A stretch of DNA of 64,000 nt from Vibrio nitrifigilis. GTDB taxonomy: Bacteria; Pseudomonadota; Gammaproteobacteria; Enterobacterales; Vibrionaceae. Below are positions 43,470 to 52,943 of this stretch, piece after piece. Location: NCBI RefSeq assembly GCF_015686695.1, contig NZ_JADPMR010000001.1, forward strand, positions 2,604,001 through 2,668,000, read 5' to 3'. Each line of letters begins with the position of its first letter. Position 1 is the first letter of the stretch. The notes under the pieces were generated by a model. It was given only the letters and a program-made list of their open reading frames with translations, searched no databases and had not been told where the DNA came from. The position numbers and the translations under genes were made by a program.

Positions 43470-45661
43470 AGAAATTATTTTTTAATGCTACAAAGCCATT
43501 GAGCTTATGTACAGCAGCCGTACTGTCCGTTTTTTCTCCACAGAGTCTGTCAGATGAATTCAGTGGCCCAGTATTACAACACTCTCAATCAGATTTTGGT
43601 GGTGTAGGGTTAATGCAGATGCCATCGGCACGGATGATGGATGATGGCGAGCTAAGTTTAAATATCACTCGCAATGATGAATACATTAATTATGCAATTT
43701 CATTGCAGCTTTTTCCGTGGTTAGAGTCAACCATACGTTATACCCAAGTGTATGATTTACTTTATAGCGATGATGAGTCTTTTAGTGGTTCAACAAAATA
43801 TACAGACAAATCTATTGATTTGAAGTTAAACCTTATCAAAGAAGGCTACCTGTTACCTGATGTGTCAATTGGTTTACGAGATATCGGTGGTACAGGGCTG
43901 TTTGATGGGGAGTATGTTGCGGCCAGTAAACAGTTTGGTCCTTTTGATATTACTCTTGGGTTGGGGTGGGGCTATATTGGTAACCGTGGCAATCTAAGTA
44001 ATAAAACAGCCGATACTACCGATTGTGGTCGCGATTCTGCTTTTACCTCTACTGGGGGAAGTCTTGAGGCCGGTCGTATGTTTACCGGCTGTAAAGCATT
44101 GTTTGGCGGTATTGAATATCAAACGCCTTTTGAGCCACTTGTGCTTAAACTCGAATATGATGGTAATGACTATCAAAGCGATTTCCCTGTCACTAGGGGA
44201 AGTATTTCAATGCCAGATGATACTCCGTGGAACGTTGGCCTTGTGTACTCTTTAGCAGACTGGGCGAAACTTCGCCTTAGTTATGAACGAGGGAATACTC
44301 TTTCGGCAGGCATTTCTGTAGCAACCAATCTTGCAAACTTACGTCCTACCTGGCTAGAAGATAATAAGAAACCTAGTTATGCACCGAAACCAACGACATC
44401 GGATCTGACGCCAAAACAATGGAAAAAGCTGACTGAGGATTTGGGTAATATAGCCGGTTATCGTGAAGCATCGGTCTATCAAAGTCGTCATACCATTACT
44501 GTTGAAGGTGAACAGAAAAAGTATCGAGATCGGAAAATTGCTGAAGAAAGAGCTGCTCTTCTTATTGCGAATACGGGGATTAATGCCAAATCGTATCGCA
44601 TTATTGAAACGAAGCAGCATTTACCGGTAACCCAGACTGAAATTAACGCCTATTCGTTCAAACGAGTCGCAGATAATGATTATCCAGAGGCAAAGTTTGA
44701 CGATGCAAGACAATCTCAAGAAACTACGCCTGTAGAGGGGCAGCTCAAAGCGAATTCTGTTAATGATTTGTCGTATGGTTTATCTCCGTCACTGAAACAG
44801 TCGTTTGGCGCCTCTGAAGGTTTTTATCTGTATGCCTTGGGTGTTAATGCGGGGATAACATACAATGCGGGCCGGCATTTTGTTTTTTCTGGCGGGTTAT
44901 ACGGAGATATCAATAACAACTACGATAAGTTTAAATATACAGTGCCACCAGATGGAACCAGCTTGAAACGGGTTAGAACTCTGGCAAGACAATATTTAGA
45001 TCAGCGTGTTTTGGTGAGTAATCTGCAATTAACCTATTTTGATCGCTGGTCTGATAATTTGTATGCACAAGCTTATGCAGGCTATCTCGAGACCATGTTT
45101 GCTGGTTATGGTTCAGAGCTTTTGTATCGTCCGAGAGATACTAATTGGGCGATTGGTATTAATGGTAACTATGTTATCCAGCGTGATCCCAATAGTCTAT
45201 TCGGTCTCTTTAAGCAGGAAAGACATTACGATACGCAAACTAATCGTTATTACTATGTGCAAACTGGCGGTTACACGGGCCATGCCACATTATATTGGGA
45301 ACCTCAGTTTACTTCTCTCTTAGACAATACTCGTCTTAAAGTGAGTGTCGGACAATATCTTACTGGGGATAAAGGCGTAACGGTCGATTATTCTAAACAG
45401 TTTGATAGTGGTGTGATTGCTGGTGTGTTTGCCACCAAAACTAACCTATCTGCCGCAGAATATGGTGAAGGTAGCTTTACCAAGGGCTTTTATATTTCGA
45501 TTCCATTCGATGTCATGACGGTGAAACCAAGCGTTAATAGAGCTAACTTGTCTTGGCAGCCTCTGACCCGTGATGGAGGGCAGATGTTGGGTCGGAAATA
45601 CGGTTTATACGATTTAACTGATGCTCGTTCTCCTTGGTTTACGCGAGCAATCGCAGAATAA
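43466..45661 (+). CDS. gfcD: GfcD/YjbH-like outer-membrane beta-barrel protein
   Basis: A 731-residue protein with a signal peptide and the FGGVGLMQMPSARMMDDGELSL motif of the YjbH family. It has many alternating beta strands and an aromatic C-terminal part. YjbH/GfcD proteins are large double-barrel outer-membrane porins proposed to pass or process exopolysaccharide. It completes the gfcABCD unit, which in Vibrio lies within the O/K-antigen region. Confidence 0.9.
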   Translation: MKKLFFNATKPLSLCTAAVLSVFSPQSLSDEFSGPVLQHSQSDFGGVGLMQMPSARMMDDGELSLNITRNDEYINYAISLQLFPWLESTIRYTQVYDLLYSDDESFSGSTKYTDKSIDLKLNLIKEGYLLPDVSIGLRDIGGTGLFDGEYVAASKQFGPFDITLGLGWGYIGNRGNLSNKTADTTDCGRDSAFTSTGGSLEAGRMFTGCKALFGGIEYQTPFEPLVLKLEYDGNDYQSDFPVTRGSISMPDDTPWNVGLVYSLADWAKLRLSYERGNTLSAGISVATNLANLRPTWLEDNKKPSYAPKPTTSDLTPKQWKKLTEDLGNIAGYREASVYQSRHTITVEGEQKKYRDRKIAEERAALLIANTGINAKSYRIIETKQHLPVTQTEINAYSFKRVADNDYPEAKFDDARQSQETTPVEGQLKANSVNDLSYGLSPSLKQSFGASEGFYLYALGVNAGITYNAGRHFVFSGGLYGDINNNYDKFKYTVPPDGTSLKRVRTLARQYLDQRVLVSNLQLTYFDRWSDNLYAQAYAGYLETMFAGYGSELLYRPRDTNWAIGINGNYVIQRDPNSLFGLFKQERHYDTQTNRYYYVQTGGYTGHATLYWEPQFTSLLDNTRLKVSVGQYLTGDKGVTVDYSKQFDSGVIAGVFATKTNLSAAEYGEGSFTKGFYISIPFDVMTVKPSVNRANLSWQPLTRDGGQMLGRKYGLYDLTDARSPWFTRAIAE

Positions 45662-45769
45662 TGTAGAAAACACATCTTACATATGTACATCCGTATGCTT
45701 CATAGTGTACGGATGTAATCAATATAGTTTTTAAACGTCAATTGTTGAATGTAACTGGTTGTTTATAAT

Positions 45770-46327
45770 GTGAAAATTTTAATCACGGGCGGGGCTGGTT
45801 TTATCGGTTATGCTGTTGTTCGCCAGATCATCAATCACACACAAGATTCAGTGATTAATGTGGATAAACTTACCTAGGCAGGTAACTTAGAATCTCTTTA
45901 CTCTGTCGATAAGAGTGAGCGCTATGCATTTGAACATGCTTATATTTGCGACCGAGCTGCTATGGATCGCATTTTTGCTCAACATCAGCAAGATGCCGTG
46001 ATGCATTTAGCTGTGGAATCTCATGTCGACCGTTCGATTGATATGCGCAAAGATTCGGCAACATTTGGTCAATGGGTTGGTGTTTATTTATCCGCTGAGA
46101 ATAAACGTTAGTTCTGGATCCCTGCTGGTTTTGCGCACGGTTTTTATGTGACGAGTGACGAAGCTGAGTTTGTTTACAAGTGTACTGATTATTACAATCC
46201 AAAATCTGAAGTGAGTTTACTTTGGAACGATAAAACGGTTGCTGTGGAATGGCCATTAGATGGTGAACCTTTACTCTCTGCGAAAGATGTTGAAGGACTG
46301 GAATTTAGCCAAGCACCACGACTGTAG
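45770..46327 (+). pseudogene. Decayed rmlB::rmlC in-frame deletion relic
   Basis: From GTG 45770 the frame reads KILITGGAGFIGYAVVRQII, the NAD-binding start of RmlB (dTDP-glucose 4,6-dehydratase). It continues to HLAVESHVDRSID. At about 46040 it passes without a shift into the C-terminal half of RmlC (TFGQWVGVYLSAENKR, FWIPAGFAHGFYVTS, CTDYYNP). Two in-frame TAG codons (45875 and 46109) stand where RmlB normally has Tyr and RmlC normally has Gln. The end of rmlB, all of rmlA/rmlD if once between, and the start of rmlC are missing. It shows that an earlier dTDP-rhamnose pathway was lost here. Confidence 0.85.
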
Positions 46328-46360
46328 TTTTCTTCTCAAGAACCTTGTTATACATGCGAA

Positions 46361-46389
46361 AGCCACCTACTTAGTTAGGTGGCTTTTTT
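46361..46389 (+). terminator. Intrinsic terminator after the rml relic
   Basis: The stem AGCCACCTA / TAGGTGGCT followed by T6. It probably survives from the former rml operon and faces the convergent acyltransferase gene. Confidence 0.8.
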
Positions 46390-46439
46390 ACATCTAACAT
46401 CGGTGAAACCAAGTTAGCGTTATGGTTGCTAGCTTATAA

Positions 46440-47459
46440 TTACCCTGTAAACACCATTCGAATGTTTTTTTTCATATCATTTGGCAGTGACTCTTTATTG
46501 ATGATCAGGCTGACTATGCGGGTTTGGAGATACGTAATTATTCCTGCGGAAATATACGTGAGTAAGTATTTTTCAAGATAATGATTATCAGGCAATAGCG
46601 TAATGAAGAGAATGTGCCATAGGTAAACCCAGATAGAGTTTTGTGCCACAAAAAATACTACCCCCGATAGTTTTATTGATTCTACAAACGAAACGATTTT
46701 GTCGCTGATAGACCATAATATGGCAAAGACAAAAATAGAGTAAGAAAAATAATAAAACGAAGGGGGGTACTTGTAGTCTTGTGTTGAGATTGAGCTGTCC
46801 GTATAGCTACCTAGATACCAACGTGTGATAACAAAGGTCGCGATTGCCACAAGAAACGTTGCGATAAGTTCTGGTTTTTTGAACTGATAAATGCGCAGAC
46901 CAAGCGCAAAGATCAATGAGTAAGCAAGCACGTAGTGACTAACTAAAGAGATTAAACGCAGTTTACCGCCGTGAATGTAGGGCAATGAATAATAACGGAA
47001 TACCTCATAAGCAATAGCGAGGATTGCTAATGTTAGCAGATAACGAGTGTTGCTCTTCTCTTTTTGATTCCAGTGGTAAAGAAGCGGTGATACTAACGCG
47101 ACGAGTAGGAATACTCGAATAATCCACACATAACCAATGCCATCGGTAAGAAAATACGATTTGGCCATTATTTTGAGATTAAGGTCAATGGTATGAGGGA
47201 ATACGTGCGTCATCAGCAAGAAGAATATCGATAAAAATGCCCATACAGGAAGTACCAAACGTTTAAATCTTTTCCATACGTAAAGCGAAAATGTTTCTTT
47301 ATTTTTGAAGCTAATGGAAAAGGAAATACCAGAGATGATGACCATGATAGGAACATCGAAGTTACGAATTTGCATGATGAGATCTGGTGGTTCGACGTGG
47401 GCGAGTATAATCATGGATAGGCCGATGAACCTTAAAAGATCGATTCTTTTGTCTCTCAT
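46440..47459 (-). CDS. Acyltransferase-3 family membrane protein
   Basis: A 339-residue protein with about ten membrane helices. The N-terminus KRIDLLRFIGLSMIILAHVE has the R-x10-H pattern of acyltransferase family 3. It could acylate a surface polysaccharide. It is transcribed on the minus strand, opposite to its neighbours, between the rml relic and the region border, and may be a later insertion. No partner gene is visible. Confidence 0.85.
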   Translation of the reverse strand: MRDKRIDLLRFIGLSMIILAHVEPPDLIMQIRNFDVPIMVIISGISFSISFKNKETFSLYVWKRFKRLVLPVWAFLSIFFLLMTHVFPHTIDLNLKIMAKSYFLTDGIGYVWIIRVFLLVALVSPLLYHWNQKEKSNTRYLLTLAILAIAYEVFRYYSLPYIHGGKLRLISLVSHYVLAYSLIFALGLRIYQFKKPELIATFLVAIATFVITRWYLGSYTDSSISTQDYKYPPSFYYFSYSIFVFAILWSISDKIVSFVESIKLSGVVFFVAQNSIWVYLWHILFITLLPDNHYLEKYLLTYISAGIITYLQTRIVSLIINKESLPNDMKKNIRMVFTG

Positions 47460-47756
47460 TTTTCTAACCTTATAAGTGTTAATAATCGATTTAAGGCTAT
47501 CATTCGAAATTAAGAGGCTATCGAGCTTAAGTGAGGTTTTTGTTAATAATTTTAGTCTGGAAATGGGATCGCAAAAGAGTGTTGTGATTGCATATTTTTT
47601 ACAACGATTTGGTACGGGTATGTTTCGTCGGTGGTGCTTATTTTTGAGTATTGAGTGATTTCTCGAGTCATACCGAATTTTTTATTCGCTAACTTAAAGA
47701 GATGCGCAGAGATTTTTCCTATGGTTATACAGGAATGAATGATCTAGGGGGGAAGT

Positions 47757-49121
47757 ATGTTGCAGCATACTGTTGTGCATCATGGTGGTCATCATACGGT
47801 CACTGGTTCATGTCATGAGCTGAAATGGGGATCAAGCAGTCTACTTATTGATTGCGGATTATTTCAAGGAAATGAACGAGCAGAGCAAAATTTAGAGATT
47901 GATTTCTCACTTGATTCAGTTTGTGGGTTAGTGCTTACTCACTCCCATATAGACCATGTGGGCAGACTTCCTTGGCTGATTGCTGCTGGGTTTCGTCAAC
48001 CGATTTACTGTACACCAGCGACGGCTGAATTGGTCCCTTTAATGCTTGAAGATAGCCTCAAACTGCAAACCTCTTTGACAGCTAAACAGAGCAGTAAAGT
48101 TATCGATGTGATTAAGCAATTGATGGTTCCAATGGAATATGGTCATTGGTATTCCATTGACTGGTTTAATCATAACTCTGCTGATATCGCCTATTTTAAC
48201 GAGTGGTCGGTCGATCTTCGTTTTAATCCTGCAGGCCATATTCTTGGTTCTGCGTTTATTGAATGTCGGTTGCCAAACCAAGACATCGTGGTTTTCTCTG
48301 GCGACTTAGGCCCAACACATACGCCTTTACTCCCTGACCCGATTTCTCCACCTCATGCTGATTATCTCTATATCGAAACAACTTATGGAAATAAATGCCA
48401 CGAAAGTGTTGAGCAGCGCAGTATGCGCTTGGCAACGATTATTGATCGATCATTAGCTGATGGTGGGGTGATATTAATACCTGCTTTTAGTGTTGGGCGC
48501 ACTCAGGAGTTGTTATTTGATATTGAACGATTGATACATGAACATGATTTACAACCGGATATCCCCATTATTTTGGATTCTCCAATGGCAAGTAAAGTCA
48601 CTGAGTCTTATCGTCACTTTAAGATGTTGTGGGGCAAAGAAGCTAAAAAACGTCTTTCTCAGCATCGTCATCCTCTAGCATTCGAGCAATGTATTACGAT
48701 TCCGGATTATGCCTCCCACTTGAAGTTGGTGAATCGCTTGGCGTCAACGGGAGAGCCTGCGATTGTTGTTGCTGCATCCGGTATGTGCGAAGGGGGAAGA
48801 ATTATTGACTATCTGAAAGCTTTATTACCTGATTCACGTACTGATGTTATTTTCGCTGGCTATCAAGCAGTTGGAACCTTGGGCCATGAGCTGCAAAGTG
48901 GTCAAGGCCACGTTGATATTGATGGGGTGCAAGTTGAAGTGAACGCTCACATTCACTCTATGTCCGGTTACTCTGCTCATGCTGACAAAGAGGATCTATT
49001 ACGCTTTATTCAAGGTATTAAAGAGAAACCGAAATCCATCCGCCTGATTCATGGGGTTAAGACTGTCCAAGAAGATTTCGCCCAAGAGTTAAAGATGCTT
49101 GGATATGACGTGGAATCCTGA
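47757..49121 (+). CDS. rjg: Metallo-beta-lactamase/beta-CASP RNA exonuclease, O/K-region border gene
   Basis: A 454-residue protein. It has the metal motif HSHIDHVGRLP (H-x-H-x-D-H), PAGHILGSA and SGDLG, then a beta-CASP region with PAFSVGRTQELL, DSPMA and AASGMCEGGRI, and the C-terminal Zn-dependent RNA-recognition motif HIHSMSGYSAHAD. These define the YsmA/CPSF-like RNA-processing exonuclease family. In Vibrio cholerae and V. parahaemolyticus this gene (rjg) is the conserved right border of the O-antigen/capsule region, and its place here fits. Confidence 0.9.
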   Translation: MLQHTVVHHGGHHTVTGSCHELKWGSSSLLIDCGLFQGNERAEQNLEIDFSLDSVCGLVLTHSHIDHVGRLPWLIAAGFRQPIYCTPATAELVPLMLEDSLKLQTSLTAKQSSKVIDVIKQLMVPMEYGHWYSIDWFNHNSADIAYFNEWSVDLRFNPAGHILGSAFIECRLPNQDIVVFSGDLGPTHTPLLPDPISPPHADYLYIETTYGNKCHESVEQRSMRLATIIDRSLADGGVILIPAFSVGRTQELLFDIERLIHEHDLQPDIPIILDSPMASKVTESYRHFKMLWGKEAKKRLSQHRHPLAFEQCITIPDYASHLKLVNRLASTGEPAIVVAASGMCEGGRIIDYLKALLPDSRTDVIFAGYQAVGTLGHELQSGQGHVDIDGVQVEVNAHIHSMSGYSAHADKEDLLRFIQGIKEKPKSIRLIHGVKTVQEDFAQELKMLGYDVES

Positions 49122-49735
49122 TGGGAAGAAAAGGTCGCTTTGATTGTTCTCAAGCTCGATCACTGCGAGTCCGTGGGTGAGGAAGACGAGTATCTCGCTA
49201 CGAAAGGGTTTTTAATTACTGATTAAAATCACGCCTGTGTCAGAGTTATTTAAGATATTATTTCCTATTAAGAAATAGTCTGCATCCGAATAATTTATTG
49301 AACTACATCACATTTAAGGATAAAAATAGGGGTGTGATTAATAGAGATGACGATGACCTAAAGACAGACATTACTAACCATTCGGTGTTCTATCACTGCC
49401 TGTGTGTCTAAGTTATCGAGCAGTATTCTCTATCCTGTCTTATACTCCTTGGGATTAGTGGTTTATTAACAAATGCCACAGTAACCGTAAGATTCGAAGG
49501 ATAATTCCTCAGGCAGCAACCAAACGAACTAATGATCTTATCATGCAACCACTGCTTCAGGCTGAGGTTAGGCGTGACGTTTATTATGGCTTGAAGCCAA
49601 TGCTGGGGGTTTTGATCATGGTTTCCTCTCAATGCGTGTTCATTGAGAAGGGTTGGATTATCATATTTTATTCATACATTGTTGGGGATGGCATGTATAC
49701 GCTTAATAAAGTACTGATGAGGGATATGTTCCGAT
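49122..49735. other. Intergenic region between rjg and the aaeX-like gene
   Basis: About 610 bases. It contains the second copy of the dispersed repeat (49158-49178), then AT-rich sequence that likely holds the promoter of the efflux operon. Short frames in both directions have no recognisable content. No divergent LysR-type regulator gene (as aaeR in E. coli) is present. Confidence 0.5.
49158..49178 (+). repeat. Short dispersed repeat, copy 2
   Basis: GATCACTGCGAGTCCGTGGG plus one T matches the copy at 18800-18820 with one mismatch. Here CAAGCTC lies directly before it, without the G-rich insert of copy 1. Confidence 0.6.
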
Positions 49736-49936
49736 ATGTTTGAAGAATTAGCGCTGGGCGGGCTGTTATTTAGCCCCTTGGTCTTATTTGCGCCATTGGC
49801 ATTTATCCTATCTTGGATTACGCGGGTGATTCTTTATAAGACTGGTGTATATGCCAAAATTTGGAGAGCGGCTTGGTTTGAAGTCGGTCTTTACGTCTGT
49901 TATCTCGCATTAGTCGTATATTTACTTGGGAGCTAA
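49736..49936 (+). CDS. AaeX-like small membrane protein (DUF1656)
   Basis: A 66-residue protein with two hydrophobic helices, LVLFAPLAFILSWITRVILY and FEVGLYVCYLALVVYLLGS. Size, charge pattern and place before an HlyD-like and an FUSC-like gene match DUF1656/AaeX, which is always encoded with such efflux pumps. Its exact role is unknown. It begins ten bases before the next gene's upstream region and is in the same operon. Confidence 0.85.
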   Translation: MFEELALGGLLFSPLVLFAPLAFILSWITRVILYKTGVYAKIWRAAWFEVGLYVCYLALVVYLLGS

Positions 49937-49945
49937 TAAAAAATT

Positions 49946-50818
49946 ATGTCAAAAACAGTACGTATCTCACTGACTCTAGCCGTCGTGGTGATTGCATTAT
50001 TAGCAGGCCAATGGATTTGGTCTCACTATATGTATTCACCTTGGACTCGTGATGGCCGAGTTCGCGCTGATGTGATTACTATCGCTCCTGATGTTTCTGG
50101 CTGGGTAACCGAGTTGGATGTTAAAGATAACCAACACGTCAACAAAGGCGACGTTATCTTTACGGTCGATTCAACGCGTTATAAAGCGACCATTGCACAA
50201 CTTGAAGCTCAGGTGGAAAGTGATCGTTACTCATTAGAATTAGCCAAGCATCAATACGAACGTCGTAAGAAGTTGAGTACTAACGGCAAATTAGTGAGTG
50301 ATGAAACGGCAGAAAGTGCCCGTATCAAAACAAAGTTAGCAGAAGCTGCCTTAAAGCTGAGCGAAGCAAAACTTCAAGCTGCACAAATTGATTTGGAGCG
50401 TTCGGTTATTCGAGCGCCTGCTGACGGGACCATTATTAACCTGACATTGCGCCAAGGTAACTATGTCAGCAAAGGTAAGTCGGTATTGTCGTTGGTGAAA
50501 GATGGATCGCTTTACGTGACTGGGTATTTCGAAGAAACAAAAGTCCCTATGATTCATGTCGGTCAGACTGCAACGATTACTTTGATGAGTGGCGGTAAGC
50601 CATTGACTGGCAAGGTAACGAGTATTGGTAAAGCGATAGCAGACACTAACACCAACGGGAACTCTCAATTATTACCTCAAGTTCAACAAACCTTTAACTG
50701 GGTGCGCTTAGCGCAACGTATTCCGGTTGATATTCAGTTGGATTCCGTGGATAAAAATGTGAATTTAAGTGCGGGGATGACCGTTTCCATTCATATGAAC
50801 CAAGAGCAAGAACAGTAA
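49946..50818 (+). CDS. AaeA-like membrane-fusion (HlyD family) efflux subunit
   Basis: A 290-residue protein with one N-terminal helix. SPWTRDGRVRADVITIAPDV and VSGWVTELDVKDNQHVNKGD form the biotin-lipoyl part. It also has a short coiled-coil hairpin and the second half-motif VIRAPADGTIINLTLRQGNYV. It would link the inner-membrane FUSC pump to the periplasm, exporting aromatic acids or related toxic compounds. It is followed by its pump gene after one base. Confidence 0.9.
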   Translation: MSKTVRISLTLAVVVIALLAGQWIWSHYMYSPWTRDGRVRADVITIAPDVSGWVTELDVKDNQHVNKGDVIFTVDSTRYKATIAQLEAQVESDRYSLELAKHQYERRKKLSTNGKLVSDETAESARIKTKLAEAALKLSEAKLQAAQIDLERSVIRAPADGTIINLTLRQGNYVSKGKSVLSLVKDGSLYVTGYFEETKVPMIHVGQTATITLMSGGKPLTGKVTSIGKAIADTNTNGNSQLLPQVQQTFNWVRLAQRIPVDIQLDSVDKNVNLSAGMTVSIHMNQEQEQ

Positions 50819-50819
50819 T

Positions 50820-52892
50820 ATGCGGATACTGTTTAATGCCATTTTCTTTCCCGATATCAAAGCGGTTAAGTTTGCGATAAAAGGGGTGATAGCCATGGCG
50901 CTGTCACTCTATATCGCGATGTTTTTTAACTTGGATCGTCCTTATTGGGCAATGATCGGGGCGATCTTCCTACAGATTCGTCCTGAAAGTGGCCTTGTGA
51001 TCGAAAAAGGCTTGTGTCAGATCGTTGGCACACTGGTCGGGGGCATCTTCGCTATCTTTGTGTTGCAGTTATTCTCTGCTTATCCAGAGCTAGCGATTGG
51101 TTCGCTAGCTCTATGGTTGGGAATTAACTCGGCACTATCGGCATTAGTTCGTCGGCAAAACCTGGTGTATGCCTTCGCTATGGCTGGTATGACAGCCTGC
51201 TTGGTTGTTTTGCTCGTTATGATTCAGCCGTCTAAAACAAACAGCGCCTATATTTTTGCAATCGCTCAAGCTCGTATGAGTGAAATCATCATTGGGGTTA
51301 TTTGTGCCGCCTTAGTCAGTACGATGATTTGGCCAGTTCGAGTCCGTGATGCGTTGCAGGTTCATGCTCGCAGTGTCATTAACCAAACTCTGCAGTACTT
51401 TACGCTAGAGTTAGATCCGGCCGGTTCTCACGATGATCGTCACCAATCCATTGATGGTATTTTGGAATCACTGACAGCGTTAAATGATGATTCTAGTGCG
51501 GTGGCATATGAAGGCCCTGATGGCCCCGGGCAAAGTAGAGCTGCGACGTTATTGTCGAATAAAACCTTATCCTTATTGGCATTGATTCAGATATTCGGTC
51601 GTCTGCAACGTAAGCACGATGAATTGGTTTCAGATAACTTGAAAAACCTTTTGGATGAAATGCGTGAGACCTTCAACGCCATGGAGAAATCTCAGGATTA
51701 CCATGAGTGTTATGAGATGGCGCAAAAGTTGCGGCGTCGACAAATTTATTATGCCAACAATTCAGTCGCGAAAACCGCTTTTGAAGCGCGTATTCATAAA
51801 ATAGCGCTGGAGTTGAGTGCTGAGTTAATCATGGTTTTGAAGGGATATAACTCCATTACTACTTCCAAACCCATTTTGCTTAACGCGATTCGTATTATGT
51901 CGCACCGCGATCCGCTGGTGGGCTTAACGACCGGAGTTCGCAGTGCCATTATGTTTTTGGTTGGTGCTGGGCTTTGGATTGGTACCGGCGCAACGGCGGT
52001 GCTTATGATCATGATATTGCCAGTGGTGTTTTCGGTCATGATGGCGCGGTTACCTATGATGATCTTAACCATTGTGATGAAACGTATTTTGGTTGGGATA
52101 TTAATTGCGTTACCCATGGCCTTGTTCTTCGCTTTGCCACTGTTGGCCGAAAGCTCTGGTGATTTTGAGATTCTGATTTTGGTACTCGCTGGCCCTTATT
52201 TTATTAGCCTATTACCTCTGGCAAATCGTCCAACTTTACCTTACGCATTGGGGATGAGTATTCCATTTACTATTTTTGTTATGCCAAGTACGAATATGAC
52301 TCGCTCTTTTTCCATTGATTATACAGTGAGTTATGCGATGGCCATATTTGTTGGGGTAACGATATTGCTGTGGCTTTTCAAGTTAATCACAGGGCCAAGC
52401 TTGAATTTGATGATGAATCGGTTAATGCGAGATACTTATAACGATTTGGTTCAGGTTCCACACCATAAGCTAGGCGAAACTTGGTTTAATGCGCGAATGG
52501 GTGATCGCTTATTACGTATTTCTACCTATGAAAAAGGAATGAGTAAAAATCGTGATATGACTGACCTAGGTTTAACCGCGTTAAACTTGGGCCATGTGTC
52601 TTTGCGTTTGCGTCAAGTTATTAAAAGCAGTTGTGATAGTCGAATGGATGGGGAATTAGAGCATTGGCAACAGGCTTTAGCCGATGCCTTTATGAGTTGT
52701 TATCGCGGTCAAGGTACGTCGTCGTTTAGTGATGCGTGCCACCGAATACTCGAACGGCTCTCAAAGGAAAACCTTCCTCACGATAAATATGATTTGATTC
52801 GCGGTAGTTTTGAGCGAATGTCGCTCACCTTTGAACGGACCTCTGCAACCATTGCTGAGAACCGGGCACTTGCGGTAGAACAATCTGTTTAG
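50820..52892 (+). CDS. AaeB-like FUSC-family inner-membrane efflux pump
   Basis: A 690-residue protein with two repeats of membrane helices, each followed by a cytoplasmic helical part. The N-terminal repeat has LDRPYWAMIGAIFLQIRPESG, the FUSC motif. Relatives such as AaeB export p-hydroxybenzoate and similar aromatic carboxylic acids. Operon order X-A-B is that of aaeXAB. Substrate here is inferred only from the family. Confidence 0.9.
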   Translation: MRILFNAIFFPDIKAVKFAIKGVIAMALSLYIAMFFNLDRPYWAMIGAIFLQIRPESGLVIEKGLCQIVGTLVGGIFAIFVLQLFSAYPELAIGSLALWLGINSALSALVRRQNLVYAFAMAGMTACLVVLLVMIQPSKTNSAYIFAIAQARMSEIIIGVICAALVSTMIWPVRVRDALQVHARSVINQTLQYFTLELDPAGSHDDRHQSIDGILESLTALNDDSSAVAYEGPDGPGQSRAATLLSNKTLSLLALIQIFGRLQRKHDELVSDNLKNLLDEMRETFNAMEKSQDYHECYEMAQKLRRRQIYYANNSVAKTAFEARIHKIALELSAELIMVLKGYNSITTSKPILLNAIRIMSHRDPLVGLTTGVRSAIMFLVGAGLWIGTGATAVLMIMILPVVFSVMMARLPMMILTIVMKRILVGILIALPMALFFALPLLAESSGDFEILILVLAGPYFISLLPLANRPTLPYALGMSIPFTIFVMPSTNMTRSFSIDYTVSYAMAIFVGVTILLWLFKLITGPSLNLMMNRLMRDTYNDLVQVPHHKLGETWFNARMGDRLLRISTYEKGMSKNRDMTDLGLTALNLGHVSLRLRQVIKSSCDSRMDGELEHWQQALADAFMSCYRGQGTSSFSDACHRILERLSKENLPHDKYDLIRGSFERMSLTFERTSATIAENRALAVEQSV

Positions 52893-52900
52893 TGATACAA

Positions 52901-52934
52901 AAGAAGCCTTCCATTGGAAGGTTTCTTGCATTTT
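52901..52934. terminator. Bidirectional terminator between convergent genes
   Basis: A 12-bp stem AAGAAGCCTTCC / GGAAGGTTTCTT (52901-52912 with 52916-52927) with an ATT loop, flanked by A on the left and T on the right. It separates the efflux operon from the convergent lipoprotein gene. Confidence 0.8.
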
Positions 52935-52943
52935 ATTGAGCGA

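Noticed and set aside
45770..46327. The rmlB::rmlC frame as a functional gene read through amber codons
   Set aside because: The joined protein would lack most of RmlB and the first half of RmlC, so it would be inactive even if the two stops were suppressed.
49543..49743. 66-codon plus-strand frame before the aaeX-like gene
   Set aside because: No family match, no ribosome site and poor composition; it overlaps the true small gene start.
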